DNA of 64,000 bases, taken from assembly GCF_035317345.1 (NCBI RefSeq), contig NZ_JAYKTU010000003.1; one strand, written 5' to 3'. Position numbers and translations under genes: made by a program. This document shows positions 37,155 to 43,744 of the stretch, one piece after another (position 1 is the stretch's first letter; every line of letters starts with the position of its first letter). The notes under the pieces were generated by a model. It saw only the letters and a list, made by a program, of their open reading frames with translations. It made no database searches and was not told the DNA's origin. The stretch is from Cellvibrio fontiphilus (lineage in GTDB: Bacteria > Pseudomonadota > Gammaproteobacteria > Pseudomonadales > Cellvibrionaceae).

Positions 37155-38885
37155 TCAAAAACGTGCGATAACAAGTGCACTAGCGCTAATCCAATCGCTA
37201 TAGTCATCGTTCAATGCATCTCTAACAGCCTCCCCAGGTTTGGTATAGGCAGCTGAAAATACAAAAATCAAACTGGCCGAGGATATATATCTTGCCGTCA
37301 GATTTATTTCCCTGCCCAGATCTCTGGAAGAAAGCACAGATAATGCCTGCGCACCGCCCAGATTATTAGGATTGTCCGCCATAAAAAACCATAGCTGCGG
37401 AGTCAACTCCAACTGTGGAGAAATATTTAGCCGCCCCATAATTCGATGACCAATAACATTGGAAGTTTGTACCACTTTGTATTGATTGAGTCCTTGTACC
37501 CATTCATCACCCGCGCCGCCAGCAAATAATGGATCCCAACGCTCAAAGCTTGAAGTGTCAGGTTTATCTCCGGTAAAGCGCGAGTAACGGTAACTAACAG
37601 CAGGGCGCCACACCAGACCGGAAAATCGATAACCAACTTCCATGTACCCTGCATAGGCTTTCATATCAAAGTCTTGGTGCGACTGACGAGCCAATTCCGC
37701 CTGTGCGTAAAAACCTGATTGATTTGTTGGTGGGTCGTAGGCAAAACGTAGGTCTGCTAATTCAAGTCCATCACGGGACAAAACAGCCGTCTCGGTAAAG
37801 TAAGAAAAATTGGATTCTGGCACCCACAAATACATCGCCCCGACTCTGAAATCAGATGCAACGCGACTCTCGTAATTAATTCCGCGAATAACAGTCCTTG
37901 AATCAAGCTCTTCAAGTTCGTCAGGATCAAATTGAAACAGTTCCAACTTATGTTCATCGTGAATCAACTGCATCAGCAACAGCTGGTCGGCTGCATTACG
38001 AGGGTTTGACTGCAACGCTGCTCGTTCACCGCCATTCGCTGATCCCAACCGCAAAATCATACCGTTATCGACTTGAAAGGCTTTTCGCCCAACGAGCACA
38101 TTGATCTGTCGCAAGCCTCCTTGTTCTGTCGTGCTATTTCCTGTGAAACCTAAATATGCATCTTCAACATCTAGATGTGCGCGCGTTTCATCGGTAAAAA
38201 GCTCAGGCCCCCAGGAACCTGAAGCTATAAAAGTCGCACCGACAAATCCGGAAATCCTTTCATTAAAAGCATGTAAACCATAAGTACCAGCTTCTACACT
38301 GGACTCCAACCAAGTGTCGGGTGAGCTGCTTTCGCCAGATGGAGAAAGCGCCAAGGGATTACCGGCCGTCAGTACATCAGGACGGCCAAAAAAAGCGTTG
38401 GAATTTGAAAAAACCATGGATTTATTTTCCAGCTTACCTTGCAGTATTGTCTTATCGTCTGCATAAAAGGTTGGAAATTCGCTCAAATTGCCATCGACTA
38501 AAACACCTATTGGCTTATTCGAAAGCTGGCTGACTTTATCGGTAATAATGATGTCAAGCACCAATTCAACCTGACCATTCGCAGCAAGCCTTGGGGTATA
38601 ACTAGCGCTTTTAACGAAATTCAAGCGCTTCACTTTGTTCAACATGAGGGCACTTAAACTCGCGTCATAATGACCACCGGGGTATATACCAAATGCTTTT
38701 AGTACAGCATTTTTATATGCAGAATTTTGTTGCTGTGAATTATCAAATTTCACAGTCACAGACACGAGGCGCCGCCCAACCAAATCCCCCTCACCAGTAT
38801 CAGCTACTGAAACAACAGTAGTTCCCATCACCGATAAGAGGCATAAAAATGCTGTAATAAAATTGCGCCACCGAAGGCTCACCAT
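37155..38885 (-). CDS. Outer-membrane beta-barrel protein with POTRA-like N-terminus
   Basis: 576 residues from the ATG at 38885, which gives a compact signal peptide (basic MVSLRWRN, then a hydrophobic core and VVSVAD); starts at 38924 or 38966 are also possible. Residues about 40-125 resemble a POTRA module (VSVTVKF, AFGIYPGGHYD, LNFVKSASY, LVLDIIITD). The rest alternates polar and aromatic residues as in a 14- to 18-strand barrel and ends with Phe (ALVIARF), the usual barrel C-terminus. No known family was recognised. It lies upstream of the SDR gene (112 bp), so the two may form one transcript. Confidence 0.75.
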   Translation of the reverse strand: MVSLRWRNFITAFLCLLSVMGTTVVSVADTGEGDLVGRRLVSVTVKFDNSQQQNSAYKNAVLKAFGIYPGGHYDASLSALMLNKVKRLNFVKSASYTPRLAANGQVELVLDIIITDKVSQLSNKPIGVLVDGNLSEFPTFYADDKTILQGKLENKSMVFSNSNAFFGRPDVLTAGNPLALSPSGESSSPDTWLESSVEAGTYGLHAFNERISGFVGATFIASGSWGPELFTDETRAHLDVEDAYLGFTGNSTTEQGGLRQINVLVGRKAFQVDNGMILRLGSANGGERAALQSNPRNAADQLLLMQLIHDEHKLELFQFDPDELEELDSRTVIRGINYESRVASDFRVGAMYLWVPESNFSYFTETAVLSRDGLELADLRFAYDPPTNQSGFYAQAELARQSHQDFDMKAYAGYMEVGYRFSGLVWRPAVSYRYSRFTGDKPDTSSFERWDPLFAGGAGDEWVQGLNQYKVVQTSNVIGHRIMGRLNISPQLELTPQLWFFMADNPNNLGGAQALSVLSSRDLGREINLTARYISSASLIFVFSAAYTKPGEAVRDALNDDYSDWISASALVIARF

Positions 38886-39160
38886 CTTAACTACACCAGA
38901 GTGATCCAGCACTTTGCTCGCCATCCCAAGAAACCTCACAGTGTTCAACCCATACCTTAAAGACAATTAGCCCTGCTTAATTCATGCCAATGCCCGACTC
39001 AAATGAAACGAGGACAAAGCCAACTTCAGCCAGACTTTCCCATGAATCACATTAGACTATTAGCTTTTCAGTCGCAAAATAAATCATGTAAGCCTCAGCA
39101 CGCCCAATACCCAAGCAACTGCTTTGCATAGTGAATTCACATCAGGAAGATAATTCAAGA

Positions 39161-39225
39161 AATTGGGCGTGGAGAATAGAGCCTCGGCAGCGGCAGTAGC
39201 GATTAAATGTTTGGCGCGCGGGTGA
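39161..39225 (+). pseudogene. Duplicated 3' end of the LuxR-type response regulator gene
   Basis: 62 of 65 bp match 35864-35928, including the TGA stop. Two of the three differences are synonymous in the original frame (CTG/TTG, GAA/GAG) and one changes Thr to Ala. Weaker similarity with one indel extends left to about 39131. There is no start or upstream part of the gene here. A terminator follows directly, which the real gene lacks. This suggests that 36-39 kb was inserted at the 3' end of the regulator gene. Confidence 0.85.
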
Positions 39226-39254
39226 AACCTGCCTTTTATGAAAAGCAGGTTTTT
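39225..39254 (+). terminator. Intrinsic terminator after the regulator-gene fragment
   Basis: AAACCTGC (39225-39232) pairs with GCAGGTTT (39245-39252), with extra TTTT/AAAA pairing inside, followed by TTT. It is correctly placed to be the original terminator of the response-regulator gene. Confidence 0.75.
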
Positions 39255-39393
39255 GCCATCAAATATTTTTAATTTTACAGGGCGAGCCTCAAGAAATAAG
39301 CCGCCAAGCGGCGGCTCTCGGCAAGGAAATTAGCATCAGCACTACTGTAGGTTGCCGGTGAAGAACGAACCGCAACACCGAGGACTGCGTCTT
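39226..39393. repeat. Palindrome-rich intergenic stretch with REP-like unit
   Basis: Contains AGCCGCC-AAGC-GGCGGCT (39299-39316) and a REP-like unit GTAGGTTGCCGGT...ACCGCAACACC (39347-39379) whose ends are inverted copies of each other. No gene is seen. The gap 38886-39160, before the regulator fragment, shows nothing else. Confidence 0.5.
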
Positions 39394-39669
39394 CTATACA
39401 TTATTTAGTAGCAATTTATGCACAAAACTACCACGCCTGAGAAAATATATAGAAGAAGCTATGCAGAAAATACCGTTAGTTAATGGCGTCCAGTTAATAT
39501 TTTGAAGGTGTATGGTTTTAGCTCCATCAGCACCTATAGTAACGGACGGTTCAATTGAAATGTGAACCAACAAATGTATTGCTAACTGATAAATGAAATA
39601 CAAGGAAAAAATTATCAGTATTACCCCGATAAATCTAATTAGTAGCCAAGCTAAATTCTCTTTGGTCAT
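39394..39669 (-). CDS. Small membrane protein of unknown function
   Basis: 91 residues from the ATG at 39669, with AAGGAA upstream; a longer start at 39762 lacks such a site. Two hydrophobic helices (about residues 8-33 and 62-82) flank a polar stretch (SIEPSVTIGADGAKTIHL). No family was recognised. It is isolated in the accessory region between the regulator-gene fragment and the IS110 remnant, with low G+C like the rest of that region. Confidence 0.55.
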   Translation of the reverse strand: MTKENLAWLLIRFIGVILIIFSLYFIYQLAIHLLVHISIEPSVTIGADGAKTIHLQNINWTPLTNGIFCIASSIYFLRRGSFVHKLLLNNV

Positions 39670-39800
39670 TCTATTTCCTTGGGTTTCCATAAAAAAGCAG
39701 TAGAAAAACCCGATACCCCCAGAATTCATCCACAGCCAATTGATTAACAATTTATTAGCCAACTTTGCCTAAGTGTTTTCCGATTTTCAATTCTTCTTAT

Positions 39801-39994
39801 TCAAGAAATGCATTACGTACTAAAAAATTCGGTATCAACGGCCATATTCAGTGCAATCCGGTGATGAAGAAATTTTATAAAAAGCTCGTCGAGCAGGGTA
39901 AGCACAAGAAGGTTGCGCTTGCAGCCTGCATGCAAAAATGATGACAATTCTAAATGCCATGGCGCGAAATAATTGCGAGTGGCAAGCTAACTAG
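39801..39994 (+). pseudogene. IS110-family transposase C-terminal remnant, frameshifted
   Basis: The frame reads NPVMKKFYKKLVEQGKHKKV followed by ALAACMQK, then breaks; one added base in the A-run near 39931 restores MMTILNAMARNNCEW and a stop at 39994. NP-x5-FY...GK-KKVA-x3-MRK...LNA is the conserved C-terminal end of IS110/IS1111 transposases. Nothing recognisable of the N-terminal DEDD domain remains upstream. The element ends beside a cassette-type recombination core (40034-40040), and some IS1111 relatives are known to target attC sites. Confidence 0.8.
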
Positions 39995-40033
39995 ATTTGC
40001 GTTTCAGGTATTGATTTTCTACCACAGTCGCTT

Positions 40034-40040
40034 GTTAGAG
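40034..40040 (-). other. attC core remnant after the DUF1780-type gene
   Basis: On the minus strand CTCTAACAAGCGACTG starts 3 bp after the stop of the 40044-40667 gene; CTAAC at this place is the R'' core of an attC site. No matching palindromic partner follows, because the IS110 remnant begins there. A GCTAAC at 39986 lies inside the transposase remnant and is probably chance. Confidence 0.5.
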
Positions 40041-40043
40041 AAT

Positions 40044-40667
40044 TTATGGATCACTTTTTCTCCGAACAACACGAACCCCTCCTGAATAAAGAAATTCAGG
40101 AGCCTCTTTTGTAACATAAAGAACGCCGCTTAACGGGCCGACAACAAATGATACTGACCTAAACCCTGACTCCGCTATTTTTTTTGAGCTTTGCAATGGA
40201 GTTTTAACATATGGACGAGAATGAAAAAGCTCAATGTAGAAAAGAAGATCAATTTGTTGCTTCACTTCAGAAGAGTACTTTTCTGAAGGCTTTTCAATTT
40301 CACATTCGATTAATTGAGATATTTCAGTGTAAGTAATGTCAGTTGGTGAATAAACTTCGAATAAATCTCCCGCTTTTTCTGCGGATCTTGCTTTTTTCAA
40401 TAGCTTTTTAAACTCTCCATCCGGCTCTCTATCATATTTCCTTTTTATTTCAAAAGAGGCTTCTCTAAAAACTATGTCGGGCGGCTCCTTTGCAGAACTA
40501 ATTAATTCTGCCTCAGAGAAAGAAACCCCTAGGTTTGATAAAAATTCATTCGCAATCCAAGATTCCATTTTTGGCTTGCTAGCGGACTTAAATAGATCAA
40601 CTGTTTCCTCCAAATAACGAACTGAACTTTCAATCAATTCTTTTTCAGGGTCATCGTTATGGGTCAT
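40044..40667 (-). CDS. DUF1780-type putative nuclease, gene cassette
   Basis: 207 residues from the ATG at 40667; the frame stays open further upstream only because it reads through the attC element. The segment EPPDIVFREASFEIKR is PD-x8-ExK, the metal-binding signature of the PD-(D/E)xK nuclease fold, and the surroundings (KMESWIANEFLSNLGVSFSE) resemble the DUF1780 family of putative endonucleases. It starts 5 bp after the R' core of attC1 and ends 3 bp before another core, the tight packing of an integron cassette. Its target and role are unknown. Confidence 0.75.
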   Translation of the reverse strand: MTHNDDPEKELIESSVRYLEETVDLFKSASKPKMESWIANEFLSNLGVSFSEAELISSAKEPPDIVFREASFEIKRKYDREPDGEFKKLLKKARSAEKAGDLFEVYSPTDITYTEISQLIECEIEKPSEKYSSEVKQQIDLLFYIELFHSRPYVKTPLQSSKKIAESGFRSVSFVVGPLSGVLYVTKEAPEFLYSGGVRVVRRKSDP

Positions 40668-40672
40668 ATTTT

Positions 40673-40801
40673 CTCTAACCTTAAGCACAACGGCAGTTTG
40701 TAAGTTGCGCACTGTGGAATAATTTTGCGCAGCAAAACCACAAAAGCGCGACTTACAAACTGTCCAGCCGCGCAGCGGCGTGTTGCTGCGCCTTGTTAGC
40801 A
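40673..40801 (-). other. attC-like recombination site (129 bp) between two gene cassettes
   Basis: On the minus strand it runs from TGCTAAC (R'', 40801-40795) to GTTAGAG (R', 40679-40673). Nested inside are long inverted arms GACAGTTTGTAAGTCGCGC and GCGCAACTTACAAACTGCC around a central TTTTGCTGCGCAAAA hairpin, with imperfect pairing and extra-helical bases as expected for attC. R'' touches the stop codon of the upstream gene and R' lies 5 bp before the start of the next. No integrase gene is in the window. Confidence 0.8.
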
Positions 40802-41245
40802 TTATATGCCGTTAACCATTATTTGCCGATTTTGTGCTTCTATAACTTGCGAACAAATTTCACTTGGCAGATCGATAATTTGTATTTCAACATTTAGGGC
40901 TTTAGCTGCACCTGCAAGCCAAGAGCGACCTGCCAATTTACGTGCTGCGGCTCCGTTAGAAAAACAAAGTATTTTTCTAACTTTACAACCTTTATAAATT
41001 TCATAAAAATGCATTTTCAGAATATCTGATGCCAATTTGTCAGGTTGAGAACCTTTTAATTCTCCTATGCGAGCATAAATTTCACATACAACTTTATGCT
41101 CCTCATCCAAGCCGTCTAGTTGAACCTTGATTCCGTCATTGAGAAGGACTTGAGCTGGTTTTAAGTTTAAACCAAGTTTTTGATTTAGAGCTTGAAGCAT
41201 GAAAGGTTCTGCTAGTTGCTGTACATCAGAGCTTGATGAATGCAC
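40802..41245 (-). CDS. Hypothetical protein, gene cassette
   Basis: 147 residues from the GTG at 41245 (GGAG 6 nt upstream). No family recognised with confidence. The segment GIKVQLDGLDEEHKVVCEIYA has a D-x(n)-E pattern like a degenerate PD-(D/E)xK core without the lysine, followed by GELKGSQPDKLASDILKM; a nuclease-like fold is possible but unproven. The stop codon directly abuts the attC R'' core. Upstream, GTTAGC (41271-41266) marks the left boundary of the cassette. Confidence 0.7.
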   Translation of the reverse strand: MHSSSSDVQQLAEPFMLQALNQKLGLNLKPAQVLLNDGIKVQLDGLDEEHKVVCEIYARIGELKGSQPDKLASDILKMHFYEIYKGCKVRKILCFSNGAAARKLAGRSWLAGAAKALNVEIQIIDLPSEICSQVIEAQNRQIMVNGI

Positions 41246-41263
41246 AAATTTCTCCGTTATTTC

Positions 41264-41303
41264 ATGCTAACAGTTTATTAAACGGCTCAAGCCGTATATC
41301 ACC
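41264..41303 (-). other. Upstream cassette boundary core (GTTAGC) with hairpin
   Basis: On the minus strand ACGGCT-tga-GCCGTTT is followed by AATAAACTGTTAGCAT, 19 bp before the GTG of the first cassette gene. GTTAGC is an R'-type core. The matching R'' end was not found, so this may be a partial attC or a degraded attI. Confidence 0.45.
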
Positions 41304-41647
41304 CAGCCGCATATCTTTTTATGGCGGGCACCTTTTACTCAAAAAGATACTGCTGATTCAATCACTTGGCGAGCTGCTTGTATATATCAATTATTAAAAA
41401 ACCGGCGCGAGCATGGATGCTGCCTCGGTTATTGCTTTATGCGATATTTTTTACTACAGATAACCTACTGTTTTTAAAAATATTAATCTTGGGAGCAGAT
41501 AAACAAGAAGGTGATATGCGGCACGAGCAGGTTATCAGGATTAGTGCAGCTAATTAAAACAGGGAGGGGGGCTGGATACATGCACTCGCGGTGATGATGG
41601 AAAATGGTGGATGCCGTTTGTGCGGCACCCACCCTATGTGGGAAATA
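41304..41647. other. Intergenic region between cassettes and arabinan locus
   Basis: 344 bp without a convincing gene. A 63-codon plus-strand frame (41366-41557) lacks a ribosome-binding site and family resemblance. It marks the border between the accessory segment and the carbohydrate locus. Confidence 0.5.
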
Positions 41648-43624
41648 TTATTGTACGGGTTTAATTTGGAAGCGCTGTCCGTTGCTGTTTAGCCATTGGG
41701 CTTGGGCGAAGTTAGTGAAGTCTGCCACGCCGCCGTGAGCTAAATCGATTACCAGTGTACTTTTACGGTTGGCGAGTTTTACGGTGCCGTCAGCTACAAA
41801 CTCTAGTTGCCATTGGGTGTAATCCTCTCCGCAACTTGCCAGCTCGATATTAGTACCCGGAACAATAGATTTGTTTGCAACAGCAATACATTGCTGGTTA
41901 TTCACGCTGGACTGGATATAAAAATAACCTTCCTCTGCGGCGGCAAACTTCCAGCGTTGGTTAGTTTTATTTAACCATTCCTGTTGCGCAATATTGTCAC
42001 CAGCCGCAACTGCTGCATCCGCTTTATTCTGCACGCTAATAGCTTTACCGCTTTGAATACTGGTGATGGCATTTTCACCTTGTGGTTGTAATGCCCATTG
42101 TGCACAAGCAGATTTTGGCTCGATAAATTGTGGAATATCCTCAACTGATTTTTGCACTTCTTTTGGCGCGGTCTCTTTGCAATCTGCAAAGCGTAACTCT
42201 TCCTGGGTTTGTGCATTTACCAGTGCAACCCAACCTTTAATATAAGGTTTAATTTGCCATTGCTGGCAGAGTTGGTTGTGCCAAGGTACACTGCTCAACC
42301 CTGCATCGGTAATCGCGCACTGCTCGCCGCCGGCGGTGAGGAATAACCCGCTTGGTGTTACCAAACGATAATTGCCGTTGGTGGTGTAGTCCAGGTTCCA
42401 GATCGAACTGGAATTATTGCTCACGGCATCCGCGCAGCTCGCCGCGGAAATTTTTCCGCTGTTATCGGCAACCACACAGGTGTTATCCGCTTTGCTTACC
42501 AGAGATATTTGAGTGGCTTGCACTTTAGTGACGAGCGGGCCGTTTTCACCGGAGGGAGATGCCACAGGCACACCGGCAGCAACAGGCTCGCCAAAATTTG
42601 GGGTGCCATCTTCATTCCAGGTAAATTTTTGTGCGCGCACTGAGCGAGTGCTGGTGCAACCTTCCAATTCGCTGGCGTTACCGTGGTAAATAATCCAGTC
42701 CTCGGTGCCATCGGGGGATTTAAAGAAACCGTTGTGGCCGGGGCCATATACGCCATTGGCCTTGCTGAATACCGGCTTATCAAATTTATGCCAGGACTCT
42801 ACTTTTAACGGATCATCACCAACTAATTCCACCAAGCCCAATTTGTAATCCGGGGTATTACAAAAACTCGCGGAATAAACCATGTAGGTTTTGCCATTGC
42901 GCTTTAAGATTTCCGGGCCTTCATTCACTTTCATGCCAGAAAATTCCCAGTCGTATTCGGGGCGAATAATTTTTACGCGCTCGCCTTCTACCGTCCAGGG
43001 GTTGCTCATTTTGGAAATCCAAATGGTTTGCTCATCGCCCACCCACTGTGACCAGAGCAAATACAATTGGCCCTTGTGCTCAAAATAATTGCCGTCGATA
43101 TTCCAAATATCCGGCATGGGCGAACCTTTATAGGTATAGGGGCCGAGCGGGTCATCGCCGTGGCTTTCAATCACACTTAAATGTTGGCGATCAAAATTTT
43201 CAGCAATGCCCGATGTGTACATAACGTACCAGCGCGGCCCTTTAGGGGTATTCAGGCGATGAAATTCAAACGCCCAAAAATTACAGCAGCGACCCAAATC
43301 ACTCTCTGACCAGATATTAATCGGCGTTGCTGAAGCAAGGCCAGCGAGTGTGGGCGATTTGCGCATCACCAACTGCGATGTCCAAGTGGTGGTGGTTAAA
43401 TAATAATTGCCTTCAAAATATTCCAACCAAGGGTCTGCGCCGTTGGGGAAAATCGGGTTAATAAAACTATTAACCATTTGCTGGGCTGTGGGGCCATTAG
43501 CCGGTTGACTTGCAACCGACGTTTGCGCTCCGGGTGCCGCGCTTTTTTCAGCGGGCACCTCTGCCTCTTTACCGCAGCCGATTAATACCGCGGGCAATAA
43601 CAATAGGGATAATAATTTTTTCAT
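41648..43624 (-). CDS. GH43 lipoprotein arabinofuranosidase-type enzyme with ricin-type (CBM13-like) C-terminus
   Basis: 658 residues. The lipobox LLPAVLIGC puts the mature N-terminus at Cys17, so it is a lipid-anchored envelope enzyme. The five-blade GH43 domain (about 45-355) shows the catalytic Asp in NGADPW, the pKa Asp in NIDGNYFEHKG and the general acid Glu in KVNEGPEI, closest to the GH43_26 exo-arabinofuranosidase group. Residues about 370-658 hold beta-trefoil repeats with QW motifs. A heptanucleotide repeat lies 21 bp upstream. It probably removes arabinose from arabino-oligosaccharides. Confidence 0.88.
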   Translation of the reverse strand: MKKLLSLLLLPAVLIGCGKEAEVPAEKSAAPGAQTSVASQPANGPTAQQMVNSFINPIFPNGADPWLEYFEGNYYLTTTTWTSQLVMRKSPTLAGLASATPINIWSESDLGRCCNFWAFEFHRLNTPKGPRWYVMYTSGIAENFDRQHLSVIESHGDDPLGPYTYKGSPMPDIWNIDGNYFEHKGQLYLLWSQWVGDEQTIWISKMSNPWTVEGERVKIIRPEYDWEFSGMKVNEGPEILKRNGKTYMVYSASFCNTPDYKLGLVELVGDDPLKVESWHKFDKPVFSKANGVYGPGHNGFFKSPDGTEDWIIYHGNASELEGCTSTRSVRAQKFTWNEDGTPNFGEPVAAGVPVASPSGENGPLVTKVQATQISLVSKADNTCVVADNSGKISAASCADAVSNNSSSIWNLDYTTNGNYRLVTPSGLFLTAGGEQCAITDAGLSSVPWHNQLCQQWQIKPYIKGWVALVNAQTQEELRFADCKETAPKEVQKSVEDIPQFIEPKSACAQWALQPQGENAITSIQSGKAISVQNKADAAVAAGDNIAQQEWLNKTNQRWKFAAAEEGYFYIQSSVNNQQCIAVANKSIVPGTNIELASCGEDYTQWQLEFVADGTVKLANRKSTLVIDLAHGGVADFTNFAQAQWLNSNGQRFQIKPVQ

Positions 43625-43644
43625 GGTACCTCTCTCACATTTAC

Positions 43645-43729
43645 ATTTTTAATTTTTGATTTTTGATTTTTGATTTTTGATTTTTGATTTTTGATTTTTG
43701 ATTTTTGATTTTTGATTTTTGATTTTTTG
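43645..43729. repeat. Tandem heptanucleotide repeat, ATTTTTG x 10
   Basis: Ten perfect ATTTTTG units (43652-43721) flanked by one-base variants ATTTTTA and ATTTTTTG. It starts 21 bp upstream of the GH43 start and ends 15 bp after the GH97 stop, so it fills the intergenic space. It could vary by slippage and change promoter or leader spacing. It has no spacers and is not a CRISPR. Confidence 0.95.
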
Positions 43730-43744
43730 GTCGTATGCCAAAAT

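Noticed and set aside
39986..39991. GCTAAC as the second end of the attC after the DUF1780-type gene
   Set aside because: It lies within the transposase remnant just before its stop, and the 55 bp up to 40040 have no inverted arms.
41366..41557. 63-codon plus-strand frame after the cassettes
   Set aside because: No ribosome-binding site, no motif; probably chance.
43645..43729. CRISPR array
   Set aside because: The repeat unit is 7 bp and directly tandem, with no spacers and no cas genes.
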